A DNA stretch of 64,000 bases from positions 1,674,001 through 1,738,000 of the forward strand of contig CP094685.1 in assembly GCA_022828425.1 (NCBI GenBank), in the 5' to 3' direction. The translations under genes and the position numbers were made by a program. The notes under the pieces were generated by a model, which was not told the origin of the DNA, did not search any database, and saw only the letters and a list, made by a program, of their open reading frames with translations. This DNA comes from Candidatus Thiothrix sulfatifontis (GTDB lineage: Bacteria > Pseudomonadota > Gammaproteobacteria > Thiotrichales > Thiotrichaceae). Below are positions 25,439-33,082 of the stretch, one piece after another; the stretch's first letter is position 1; every line of letters begins with the position of its first letter.

Positions 25439-25599
25439 GAGGTTAGGAACGTGCATGAAATAGATTCCCAATCTTTGTAGGAGCCAGCTCTGCTGGCGAT
25501 TCGCTTGCTTTCACGTAGCAGGGCGGTTGTTTCGGTGATTCCTGTCAGTTCAGAGGCTTGGCGGAGCAAGTCATCATCAAGATTTAGCGTGGTACGCAT
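25411..25599 (-). pseudogene. vapB-type antitoxin remnant cut by a REP-like element
   Basis: Reading leftwards from ATG 25599 the first 30 residues (MRTTLNLDDDLLRQASELTG, then ITETTALLRE) are a typical type II VapB start of about 65-75 residues. After that the expected ...ALRALI... helix is replaced by unrelated sequence translated from a REP-like palindrome. No vapC follows. This looks like the 5' end of an antitoxin gene whose 3' part and toxin were lost. It lies convergent to, and overlaps by 28 bases, the DUF3368 toxin gene. Confidence 0.7.
25475..25503. repeat. REP-like palindrome at the vapB break
   Basis: The sequence TGTAGGAGCCAGCTCTGC continues to GGCGATTCG. GCCAGC and GCTGGC form a perfect 6-bp stem around TCT, flanked by a GTAGGAG head. 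This is close in form to the GTGGGAGC...GCTCGCGA REP elements of Pseudomonas. REP elements are moved by RAYT transposases; none is seen in this window. Homology to vapB stops right at its edge. Confidence 0.7.
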
Positions 25600-25724
25600 A
25601 GCAGTCTTCCTTCTATCAGCATTAGCCTATGCCTTATTTGATGCGTGAACAGCTTGCTTAACACGCATGTATCAGACTTTGGTACACTCTAGCTGTCCTG
25701 ACTTACACAAGATAATGAATTCGC

Positions 25725-27575
25725 ATGAGCAAATACGACCACCTGAGCAAAGAACAACTGATTGCCTTGTTGGAAAAGCGTGACCGTACCCGCAAATTGG
25801 GTTTGGTGTGGGAACATAACGAATTGGAAGTCGAAAATGCGCTAAACGACGATTTTGTGCTGATGGATTTGCTCCCAGAATGGTCGTGTGGGCAAACGCC
25901 TTACCGCAACTTGCTGATTGAGGGCGATAACTTTGATGCGTTGCGCTACTTGCGCATGACGTTTCAGGGGCGCGTTAAGTGCATTTACATCGATCCACCG
26001 TACAATACGGGTAACAAAGATTTTATTTATAATGACCGCTTCGTGGATCAGGACGACATTTATCGGCATTCTGTGTGGTTAGAATATTTGTTTGTACGAC
26101 TGACTCTTGTTAAGGATTTGCTGCGTGATGATGGCGTTATCCTTGTTTCGATTAACGACGATAACCAAGCTTTGCTCGACATGTTGATGCGCCAAGTTTT
26201 CACGGAAGGAATGCGGGTTGGGTCGTTGGTTTGGCGCAGCCGAGCGGGTTCAAACGATATTAAAGGCGCTGGTGTTTCTATCAATCAAGAATACGTATTG
26301 GTTTACGCTAATCCAAAATTCAGCATGAATGGATTAGATCGTACTTTTGCAGCCTATAAAAACCCCGACAAAGACCCTGACGGTGCATGGCGCATGTTCC
26401 CAATGGAGTGCAACAAAACATTCGTTGAGCGCCCTAATCTTTACTACCCTATCCACGATGCCGCGAATGATGTGTGGTATCCGGCAAACCCTGATCAAGT
26501 TTGGCGCTGGAGTCTTGAGCGTACTCATGCGGCAATTAAAGCAGGTGAAATTACTTTCCCCTGTCGCGGTTGGATGGCGTTTGATAACAAAAATGAGCTT
26601 ATTGCGGCCATACGAGAAAAACGTGTTCCATCCAGTACCAACGGGACATCATTCCTATTTGAGGATATGCCTGACTTGGATTTTTGGGTTGGGAAGAAAA
26701 TTGGCATTGGTAAGCCGCAACGTAAAAAATATGCCAGTGAATTCGGTGACAGCCGCACACCATTTAATAGCTTTATTCTGCCAAACTCGGAGATTATTGA
26801 AGATGAAATATCCGTTGGAGGGGCCGATGAGGGTGCTAGAGCTTTGCGCTCTATCATGGGTAAAAATGTATTTTCTTATCCCAAGCCGCCAAGTCTTATT
26901 CGATTGCTAATTGAACAATGCACATCCAACAATGGCTCTGACATTGTATTAGATTTTTTTGCTGGCTCTGGCACAACCGCGCAAGCGGTTTTAGAACAAA
27001 ACCACATAGACAATGGTAACAGACAGTTCATTTTGGTTTCCAGCACGGAAAAAACGGATAAAGAGCCAGAGAAAAATGTGTGTCGGGATGTGTGTGCCCA
27101 ACGGTTGCGCCGCGTGATTGAAGGTTACAGCGTCGGTAAACAAAACGTGACTGGGTTAGGTGGTTCGTTTGCGTATTTACAGGCGGTCAAGATTGCGCAA
27201 AGTCACCTCCAAACCGACATTCGGCATGACCAAATTTGGTTTGCCCTGCAATTGCTCACGTTTGATGCGGTTGAACCTTTTGATGCGGATAAAACAATCC
27301 ATTGCGTCGAAACAGATCAACACCGAATGTTGTACTTGCAGCAATCCACGCCGGACATCATTGAGCAAGCCAATACCTTATTGCAAGGTGATACTAAACC
27401 CACCACACTTTACACATGGCAACGCAACGGCGTGATGCAGCGCATCCCTTTTGAGTATGTGACGGTTGAGCAAATCCCGGATTATTTGATTGAGCGGTTT
27501 GCCAAGGGGCAGGGTTTGCGCCTTTTTCCGGGGTCGTGGCGCAAACCAGCAGCGTTATCCGTACCGAGTTTCTGA
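25725..27575 (+). CDS. Type III restriction-modification methyltransferase (Mod)
   Basis: A 616-residue adenine-N6 DNA methyltransferase of the beta class. The catalytic motif IV DPPYNTG is at residues 90-96 and the SAM-binding motif I DFFAGSGTT at 410-418, with the target-recognition region between them, the order expected for Mod subunits. Mod also specifies recognition for the Res subunit. The C-terminus (GSWRKPAALSVPSF) overlaps a res fragment by 40 bases, and the junction near 27545 may be a deletion endpoint, so the last few residues could be foreign. The body shows no frameshift. It may act as an orphan methyltransferase. The modified sequence cannot be predicted. Confidence 0.88.
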   Translation: MSKYDHLSKEQLIALLEKRDRTRKLGLVWEHNELEVENALNDDFVLMDLLPEWSCGQTPYRNLLIEGDNFDALRYLRMTFQGRVKCIYIDPPYNTGNKDFIYNDRFVDQDDIYRHSVWLEYLFVRLTLVKDLLRDDGVILVSINDDNQALLDMLMRQVFTEGMRVGSLVWRSRAGSNDIKGAGVSINQEYVLVYANPKFSMNGLDRTFAAYKNPDKDPDGAWRMFPMECNKTFVERPNLYYPIHDAANDVWYPANPDQVWRWSLERTHAAIKAGEITFPCRGWMAFDNKNELIAAIREKRVPSSTNGTSFLFEDMPDLDFWVGKKIGIGKPQRKKYASEFGDSRTPFNSFILPNSEIIEDEISVGGADEGARALRSIMGKNVFSYPKPPSLIRLLIEQCTSNNGSDIVLDFFAGSGTTAQAVLEQNHIDNGNRQFILVSSTEKTDKEPEKNVCRDVCAQRLRRVIEGYSVGKQNVTGLGGSFAYLQAVKIAQSHLQTDIRHDQIWFALQLLTFDAVEPFDADKTIHCVETDQHRMLYLQQSTPDIIEQANTLLQGDTKPTTLYTWQRNGVMQRIPFEYVTVEQIPDYLIERFAKGQGLRLFPGSWRKPAALSVPSF

Positions 27576-27919
27576 ATTTGCGTCTCAAAGCCCTTGCTAA
27601 TGAGCGTTTTATCGAAAACTTGCGTTCTGGGGATGCCTTTGTTGGCACATGGGGTAGCGTTGCGGTTTCCAACAAGGAAAGTCGCAAAAGTCGGACAACC
27701 ACCGAAACCCAATTGGGATTGGATGAATTGCTGCAAGCCGTCCGTGCGGATGGTTATTTTATCGGTTGTGTGATTGATGAAGCCCATCATGGGTTTAAGT
27801 CACAAACCCAAGCCTTTGCTTTTTATAATGATCACCTGAAACCGGATGCCACTATCCTTTGTACCGCTACTCCTAAAGACCGCGATATTGAAACGTTCAA
27901 AAAGCTGGCAGGTATATGA
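27536..27919 (+). pseudogene. Internal fragment of a type III restriction subunit (res)
   Basis: A 127-codon frame matches the helicase core of Res proteins: the DEAH box (CVIDEAHHGF) and motif III (CTATPKD). The Walker A segment and everything before it are missing, as are the remaining helicase motifs and the C-terminal PD-(D/E)xK nuclease. Full Res subunits have 850-1000 residues. The frame stops at KKLAGI followed by unrelated sequence. Both ends are therefore lost and the restriction activity is presumably gone. Confidence 0.8.
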
Positions 27920-28022
27920 CAGCAAGCGGGAGAAGAATATTTTAGGGCAGGTTCTGGATTTTGAAATGATGGAAAGGTACTGATTTCTCAAGTTTGAGGG
28001 AGATTGAAATGTTAGCAGTCAT

Positions 28023-28346
28023 TTATCTGAGAAACGCACCCACTTTCGCTTCCAGCAGCCTGACCAATTCCGGCTGCATATAGTCGTAATCATCAGGAAT
28101 ATCCAAACAAATAACCCGCTTGCCATTCAGGTGAGCCTTAAACTGCTTCGATAGCTTGTTGCGGTGGGCTTTTTCCATCACGAAAATCAGTGTTGCCCAT
28201 TCGATTTGTTCGACAGATAAGCGCACGTCGGCATCATTGCCCAGCCCCGCAGAATCCGTTTCCACATTTGCCCAGCTAGAAAAAACCTGTTCAGCAGTCG
28301 GGCTGCGCAAGCGGTTTTGGGTACAGATGAAGAGGGCGCGGATCAT
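28023..28346 (-). CDS. Small protein-tyrosine-phosphatase-like protein
   Basis: A compact 107-residue member of the low-molecular-weight tyrosine phosphatase superfamily. The phosphate loop C-X5-R is Cys8 to Arg14 (CTQNRLRSPTAE) and the general-acid aspartate lies in DIPDDYDYM. Classical members have 140-160 residues, so this belongs to the short subfamily. The substrate is unknown. It lies 16 bases after the J-domain gene and is probably in the same transcript. Confidence 0.78.
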   Translation of the reverse strand: MIRALFICTQNRLRSPTAEQVFSSWANVETDSAGLGNDADVRLSVEQIEWATLIFVMEKAHRNKLSKQFKAHLNGKRVICLDIPDDYDYMQPELVRLLEAKVGAFLR

Positions 28347-28362
28347 TGCAGGTTACTCATGA

Positions 28363-29493
28363 TTAACGAAACGGCGGAAATCCATCAAAAAAGGGGTCAA
28401 ATTCTGGCTGTGGCAGCCGGAAACCTTTCAGCCATGACTTTAGGTTTTTCACGTCTTTAAGTAGCCGCAAATCTTGCTGAATACGCTTGATTTCCGTCTG
28501 CAACGTTCGGACATCTTCTTTAATCATCATCACCAAACGCTTGGGTGACAGGGGTTCAAACGGTGGCAGGTGCAGCATCATGCGGATTTGGTCTTCTTTC
28601 AGCATGACTTCTTCTTGTAATTCAGCCAGTTGGTCACTGAGGACTTTGTTGTAATGCTTGAGGCGCTCGGCACTTAGGCTGCTGAGTTTGCTTTGGTCGA
28701 TTTGCTCAACCGCAAGTTGGAGTTCCAGCAGTTTCAGCAAATCTTTACCCGCGTAAGCGACCGTGACTTCCTGCATGAGTTCGGTTTTGCGCTCGCGTTC
28801 TACCGGGTCTTGTTCGCGGTCGGGGTGCAGAGCACTGGTGAGTTGGCGGTAAACAGCTTGAATGGATTTGCTGACATTGGCGGCTTCTTCTGCTTCCTGC
28901 GCTTCTTTGGCTAATTGTTTGGCGGACTTTTTGCGCTGAGGTTGCTCAGTAGCAGCGGCTTCGGCTTCGCGTTGTTTGACTTTTTCAAATAGGCGTTCTG
29001 CGGTGGCTTGTGGATTATTGGGGTCGAATTCGTCAGGGTCTAACTCAACACCAAACTCGTTTTCGAGCATGGATTTCATGAAGGCGTTTGCCTGCGCTTG
29101 TTCTTCCGCTGCTTCGGTATCGTAGTCACTGGCAGTGTACTTATTGTACATGGCTTTCAGCTCAGCACTGTCGGCCTCTCTGAGCAATGCTTCGCAGAGC
29201 TCTGTAATCAAGTGCGTGAGTTTTTCTTGTTGCAGTTTATTGAACTTATTCGCCGTAAATTGCTGATCCAGCAGGTGTGCCATTGCGGTTTGTTGTTCAC
29301 GCATGGTTTGTTTTAATGGTTCTAGCTTGTCGATGGCATCGGTGCGGCAGCGCTCGAAGGTTTCTTGCCATTCCGCGAGTAGTTGTTTCTGCGCGTCAAT
29401 TTTTTTAATCAGGGTGTTGAATTTCTTTTGCGCGGGCGATAGCGACGCTTGAGTGGGCGCGGTTTTAATGTGGACAACTTTCTTCATGGGCAT
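28363..29493 (-). CDS. Coiled-coil protein with a C-terminal J-domain-like region
   Basis: A 376-residue, highly charged protein. Long helices and predicted coiled coil occupy about residues 15-115 and 160-205. A J-domain-like segment follows with the HPD tripeptide at residues 223-225 (YRQLTSALHPDRE), and more helix follows to about 345. The HPD motif is what J-proteins use to stimulate Hsp70 ATPase, so a role as an Hsp70 co-chaperone is plausible. The J-domain's fourth helix is weak here. No signal peptide. Translation likely starts at ATG 29493 with AGGAAG upstream. Confidence 0.68.
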   Translation of the reverse strand: MPMKKVVHIKTAPTQASLSPAQKKFNTLIKKIDAQKQLLAEWQETFERCRTDAIDKLEPLKQTMREQQTAMAHLLDQQFTANKFNKLQQEKLTHLITELCEALLREADSAELKAMYNKYTASDYDTEAAEEQAQANAFMKSMLENEFGVELDPDEFDPNNPQATAERLFEKVKQREAEAAATEQPQRKKSAKQLAKEAQEAEEAANVSKSIQAVYRQLTSALHPDREQDPVERERKTELMQEVTVAYAGKDLLKLLELQLAVEQIDQSKLSSLSAERLKHYNKVLSDQLAELQEEVMLKEDQIRMMLHLPPFEPLSPKRLVMMIKEDVRTLQTEIKRIQQDLRLLKDVKNLKSWLKGFRLPQPEFDPFFDGFPPFR

Positions 29494-29665
29494 GAGGTCT
29501 TCCTGACAAGGTTTTGCGGTAAGTGTGGCATTAGGGGTGGCTTTGTTCCAGCAAAAAACTGACCAATGCGGAGATTTTGCGTCCGCACTGTGGTGAATAT
29601 GGCAGGTATAGGCGGAGTCGCGTAAAATTTAAAAATGATTTCTAAATGTATGCGTGGGTTGTGTG

Positions 29666-30244
29666 ATGCGTGAATTAGCGCCGAATTCGTTTGTTTTTGA
29701 AAAGCGCGATGCGTTGCCGGGGTTTTTGTGCGACAACATGGTAGCACGTTTTGAGCAGAATCTAGCCGACCAATACGCCGGACGCATCGGTCAAGACATG
29801 GGCAGTAACCAAAGTGTGAAAAAAACCACTGATATTTTCGTTAGTGGCGACGATAAACCGCATTGGAAAGATGTGGATAATAATTTGCACCGTTCTCTGG
29901 CATTGGCGTTACGTGAATTTCGCGAGACTTTTCCGTATTTCCAAGGCTCGTTTAAGGACATGGGCTACAATTTACAACGTTATCAGCCGGGCGAGTATTA
30001 CCATTGGCACATTGACGGTGGCAGCCACCAATTCGCAATGCGCCAATTGGTGGCTTTGTGGTATTTAAACGATGTGCCGGTGGCGGCAGGTGGCGCGACC
30101 GATTTCTTGTTTCAGCAACTGAGCGTGCAGCCGGAAAAAGGCAAATTGGTATTGTTTCCGCCATTCTGGACACACGAGCACCGTGCCGGGTTGATGAAAT
30201 CGGGGGCAAAATACATTGCGACGACTTGGGTCATTTTCGCGTGA
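29666..30244 (+). CDS. 2OG-Fe(II) oxygenase, prolyl-4-hydroxylase type
   Basis: A 192-residue protein with the double-stranded beta-helix iron site: HWHID supplies His115 and Asp117 and THEH supplies the distal His (170 or 172), with a following Lys (AKYIATTW) for 2-oxoglutarate. The layout fits the small P4Hc family (PF13640). The substrate, a protein residue or small molecule, is not predictable. The chosen ATG gives the conserved start MRELAPNSFVFE. It is divergent from the J-domain gene across 172 bases that hold an inverted repeat (TGCGGA...TCCGCA, 29566-29587), and convergent with the next gene 4 bases away. Confidence 0.8.
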   Translation: MRELAPNSFVFEKRDALPGFLCDNMVARFEQNLADQYAGRIGQDMGSNQSVKKTTDIFVSGDDKPHWKDVDNNLHRSLALALREFRETFPYFQGSFKDMGYNLQRYQPGEYYHWHIDGGSHQFAMRQLVALWYLNDVPVAAGGATDFLFQQLSVQPEKGKLVLFPPFWTHEHRAGLMKSGAKYIATTWVIFA

Positions 30245-30248
30245 AACT

Positions 30249-30566
30249 TTAGAGCAATTCATGCCCTTGCATGTCACCTTCGGTATTCATGTGAACTTCG
30301 CGTATTTGCGGCATCCGTTTGAGGATGTAAGCCGCCATGAGTGTGCCGCTTTTTTGGTTGCCGTTGGAAAGAGCGGTAAGAATTTTATCGGCTACGATCT
30401 GGCAGCGCTGTTCTTGATCCGGCTTATCTACCCACTTGCGGCTCATTTGGTAGCCTTTACTCATGTCCTGATCCATCTGCGCGAAAAAATCTTCGCCTTC
30501 CGCCAACATAAAATCCGGCACGTCAATATCGCGGGTGGTGTCGTTGATTTGTATCCGTAATTGCAT
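30249..30566 (-). CDS. Uncharacterised 105-residue protein
   Basis: Not recognised. It is a soluble, Met- and Gln-rich protein (MQLRIQINDTTRDIDVPDFM then LAEGEDFFAQMDQDMSKG) with a predicted beta start and helical remainder, and no cysteines. It sits between two dioxygenase genes, converging on the first and diverging from the second with a 66-base gap. ATG 30566 is preferred to the GTG codon immediately before it. Confidence 0.6.
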   Translation of the reverse strand: MQLRIQINDTTRDIDVPDFMLAEGEDFFAQMDQDMSKGYQMSRKWVDKPDQEQRCQIVADKILTALSNGNQKSGTLMAAYILKRMPQIREVHMNTEGDMQGHELL

Positions 30567-30632
30567 CACTCTTTAACCTATGCTTCTGTCTTGCGGGCAG
30601 ATTACCCGATTCTAGCTTTGAAAGGAAATGCC

Positions 30633-31301
30633 ATGCTCCTACTGATTAAAAATGTCCTTGATGCGCAACGTGTGAAAGAAGTGCAGGAGTTGCTTGCCAC
30701 GGGTGAATTCGTGGATGGGCGCTTTTCGGCGGGGATGGAGGCGGCAAAAGTGAAATACAACCAAGAGCTTTCCCCGAATAGCCCGTTGCACCGGCGTTTG
30801 AATGCGATGGTGATGTCGCCGTTGGTACAACACGCGGAATATCAGGCGGCGGTAATGCCGTTACGGGTGGCGACGGCGTTTTATGCACGTTATTTGCCGG
30901 GAATGACGTATGGTTTTCACGTGGATGATCCGGTCATGGGGCCCATGTCGGGGCGTTACCGTACCGATGTGTCCACCACCGTCTTTCTCAACGACGATTA
31001 CGAGGGTGGTGAGATCGTCATCCGTACCGCTTATGGGGAAGAAAAAATACGCGGGGAAGCCGGTGATGCGGTGGTGTATGATTCTGGCAGTTGGCACAAA
31101 GTCGCGGAAGTGACCAAAGGCATCCGCTTAGTGGCGGTGACGTGGGCGCAAAGTTTGGTGAAAGACCCGCAGCAACGTGAGTTGCTCTATCAATTAGCCA
31201 AAGCTCGCGCAAGCGTGATTGCAAAGTTGCCTCAGTCCGATGAGGCCGCCAGCATTAGCACCGTGCATATTAATTTGCTACGGATGTGGAGCGAAGTGTA
31301 A
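30633..31301 (+). CDS. PKHD-type Fe(II)/2OG hydroxylase (YbiX/PiuC family)
   Basis: A 222-residue protein matching the PKHD-type hydroxylases, which are 225-229 residues. Iron ligands are His96 and Asp98 (FHVDD) and His155 (SWHKVAEVT), with Arg in KGIRLVAVTWAQS for 2-oxoglutarate; the C-terminal helical tail is also present. Family members (YbiX, PiuC) are often linked to iron uptake and are Fur-regulated; no Fur box or siderophore receptor was seen here. AAAGGA lies about 8 bases before ATG 30633, which is preferred to the longer open frame upstream. Confidence 0.88.
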   Translation: MLLLIKNVLDAQRVKEVQELLATGEFVDGRFSAGMEAAKVKYNQELSPNSPLHRRLNAMVMSPLVQHAEYQAAVMPLRVATAFYARYLPGMTYGFHVDDPVMGPMSGRYRTDVSTTVFLNDDYEGGEIVIRTAYGEEKIRGEAGDAVVYDSGSWHKVAEVTKGIRLVAVTWAQSLVKDPQQRELLYQLAKARASVIAKLPQSDEAASISTVHINLLRMWSEV

Positions 31302-31424
31302 CGGCTGACGCTACCCTACCGCTAAGCAGGAAAATTTCATTCTTTATCCGGGACGCAGTTTGCCTCCTGGTTTTTTTAGCGGAAAAAGGGGAAGTAAAGT
31401 AGATGCGTTTACAAGGAGTTTTGC

Positions 31425-32309
31425 ATGGGGCAATTAGTGATTAAAAGAGTGCCGTGGTGGAGAAGTCACGCTAAACATCTGGTGATATGGGGGCCAATCG
31501 CTGCTGTGCAAGCCAGCACTTTGGCAGGTTTGGGTTATTTCTATCAGCGCCTTAATGCATTGGAAGCAACTGAAATGCTGCCACCTGCTCCCTCTGTTTT
31601 AGCCAGCACTTTGCAAGACGTTAAGACTCAGCGTGTGCTGCGCACCCGTCGTATCCCTTTGCCGCCGCCGCCCGTGATTGCATCTGCTTCGATAATGCCT
31701 GCTCCTGTTGTATTGAATCGTTCAACTATCGCCGCTTCTTCACGGGTGGGGCAAGATTTTTCCACGGCATCAGTGCCGCGTTCGGTTGTAGCAAAGCGCA
31801 AAGCAGTATTGAAACCGAAGCAGGTGGTTAAGACCGTTAAGGTTGCCAAACTCAGTGACGCTGAGCGCGTTGCGCAAGCTAACCGCGACAATGTTTTCAA
31901 TGAGCAGGTATCGAGCAATAATAACCCTCTGTTTGTGACACAAGTTCAACACAATGCGGCAGTGGCAGAACCTGTGGCAATGCCTGAGGAGATACAACGC
32001 GGCAAACCGCTGCCGGTAGGCATCGTTGTGTGGGTTTACATAGGAGAGTTGCGTGAACAAGGCTGGCATGGTCAGCGTTTACATCTGGCATCCAACAGTG
32101 GTTTACCTATTGTGGGCGAACAATATCGCACTCAAAAAATCCACGGCATCTACGATCAACCTTATGGCAGCCGTACAATGGGAGGCTTTCAAAAAGGTGA
32201 TCTCGTCAGTATTTTAGAGGTGCGTCACGAATCAAATTTTGGCGTATGGGCTCAAGTACGCAAGGTGCGTTCGGTAGGCAAGCCCGGATGTCTTGAGTGC
32301 ACTCAATAA
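31425..32309 (+). CDS. Membrane-anchored protein with C-terminal SH3-like domain
   Basis: A 294-residue protein of unknown function. A single hydrophobic segment near residues 20-42 follows a basic N-terminus (KRVPWWRSHAKH), suggesting an inner-membrane anchor. A low-complexity Pro/Ala/Val/Lys linker spans about 50-190. The C-terminal 95 residues (VWVYIGELREQGWHG ... GIYDQPYG ... GGFQKGDLVSILEV) look like a bacterial SH3-type domain, which often binds peptidoglycan. AAGGAG precedes ATG by 7 bases. It ends at a bidirectional terminator and faces the small genes near dsr. Confidence 0.6.
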   Translation: MGQLVIKRVPWWRSHAKHLVIWGPIAAVQASTLAGLGYFYQRLNALEATEMLPPAPSVLASTLQDVKTQRVLRTRRIPLPPPPVIASASIMPAPVVLNRSTIAASSRVGQDFSTASVPRSVVAKRKAVLKPKQVVKTVKVAKLSDAERVAQANRDNVFNEQVSSNNNPLFVTQVQHNAAVAEPVAMPEEIQRGKPLPVGIVVWVYIGELREQGWHGQRLHLASNSGLPIVGEQYRTQKIHGIYDQPYGSRTMGGFQKGDLVSILEVRHESNFGVWAQVRKVRSVGKPGCLECTQ

Positions 32310-32310
32310 A

Positions 32311-32334
32311 AAAAGCCGCTGAGTAGCGGCTTTT
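32311..32334. terminator. Bidirectional terminator between convergent genes
   Basis: AAAAGCCGCT and AGCGGCTTTT form a 10-bp perfect stem around GAGT. A-tract and T-tract on either side let it work on both strands, for the SH3-like gene from the left and the 63-residue gene from the right. Confidence 0.85.
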
Positions 32335-32356
32335 ACATGTCAAAAGCTGTAACAGC

Positions 32357-32548
32357 TTACTTCCAGAAATTTGCTTCTTTAGAAGCCATTTCACGGACTT
32401 CGTTAGCCAATTCTTGATAACGCTCACGGTAAGATTTCCACTCACCAACGTAGTATTCTTCAGCACTGAATGCGCCCGACTGTTCGTAAGCCGTGAATTT
32501 TGCCTGCATTTCAATCATTTCGCTGATCAGCTCTTGCTTAGTGCTCAT
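32357..32548 (-). CDS. Small charged helical protein, 63 residues
   Basis: Not recognised. The protein (MSTKQELISEMIEMQAKF ... EANFWK) is almost entirely helical, rich in Glu and Lys and without Cys. GAGAGG lies about 9 bases before ATG. It follows the DsrC-like gene with an 87-base gap that contains a strong hairpin. The same direction and proximity suggest co-expression with the DsrC-like protein. Confidence 0.6.
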   Translation of the reverse strand: MSTKQELISEMIEMQAKFTAYEQSGAFSAEEYYVGEWKSYRERYQELANEVREMASKEANFWK

Positions 32549-32605
32549 GTCCGATGCCTCTCTAAATTAATCAATTCCTGACAACAGGATAAACGGATTC
32601 ACCTA

Positions 32606-32625
32606 AAAGGGGGAATACCCCCTTT
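32606..32625 (-). terminator. Hairpin between the DsrC-like gene and the 63-residue gene
   Basis: AAAGGGGG and CCCCCTTT form a perfect 8-bp stem with a 4-base loop (AATA). On the minus strand it is followed only by TTTTAGG, so it may end most transcripts from the DsrC-like gene or stabilise its 3' end while allowing read-through. Confidence 0.5.
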
Positions 32626-32635
32626 CGGGTAATAA

Positions 32636-32980
32636 TCAATAGCCGCCTTTGCGGTTAGTTGCTGGCAGACCTGCCACTTTCAAACCTTGCTTGCTAGGGG
32701 CGCGTGGAAACAGGGTGTACATGTCTTTACTGGTTAATTTTTTATCGCCCCATTGCTCAGCCATCGCCTTTTGAATAATGCGTTCCATTGGCTGTGTACC
32801 GCCATTATTAATGTATTGGTCACGCAGGTAATTCAGAACATCCCAGTGACGTTCAGTCAACTCGCCAATGCCTTCTTCAGCAGCAATTACTTTGGCAACT
32901 TCTTCGTTCCAATCGTTCAGGTCTACCAAATAGCCTGCTTCGGTGGTTTCGATGGTTGTACCATTTACTTCGTAAGCCAT
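32636..32980 (-). CDS. DsrC/TusE-family protein lacking both C-terminal cysteines (RspA-like)
   Basis: A 114-residue relative of DsrC with the same fold signatures (GYLVDLNDWNEEVAK, ELTERHWDVLNYLRDQY, LFPRAPSKQGLKVAGLP). The C-terminal arm reads KVAGLPATNRKGGY. The two redox cysteines that carry sulfur in DsrC (compare KYGGLPKPTGCV of the dsrC copy in this window) and the single one of TusE are absent. It therefore cannot carry persulfide on the arm; such cysteine-less members have been named RspA and proposed as regulators. ATG 32980 is chosen for its AGGAAC site. A separate promoter probably lies just upstream. Confidence 0.82.
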   Translation of the reverse strand: MAYEVNGTTIETTEAGYLVDLNDWNEEVAKVIAAEEGIGELTERHWDVLNYLRDQYINNGGTQPMERIIQKAMAEQWGDKKLTSKDMYTLFPRAPSKQGLKVAGLPATNRKGGY

Positions 32981-33021
32981 GTTTTGTTCCTCATGCATTC
33001 GATGAAATTCTTGACCGCAAA

Positions 33022-33027
33022 ATTATA
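33022..33027 (-). promoter_or_regulatory. Candidate -10 box for the DsrC-like gene
   Basis: On the minus strand CGTATAATTTTG contains a perfect TATAAT box 41 bases before the ATG at 32980. No good -35 hexamer is at standard spacing, so activation by a regulator is possible. The region is the only gap (103 bases) between this gene and the Cas6-like gene upstream. Confidence 0.35.
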
Positions 33028-33082
33028 CGAAAAAGCGGTGCATCTCCTATTCCTCAAAAGGGATAGGGTAAAAGGTGCATTA

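Noticed and set aside
25411-25599. Functional antitoxin for the neighbouring DUF3368 toxin
   Set aside because: Wrong family, opposite strand, and truncated; the toxin already has an overlapping UPF0175 partner.
24648-28022. Genomic island with a transposase, integrase or attachment site around the R-M/TA patch
   Set aside because: No mobile-element gene, direct repeat or tRNA was found at its edges; only a REP-like palindrome.
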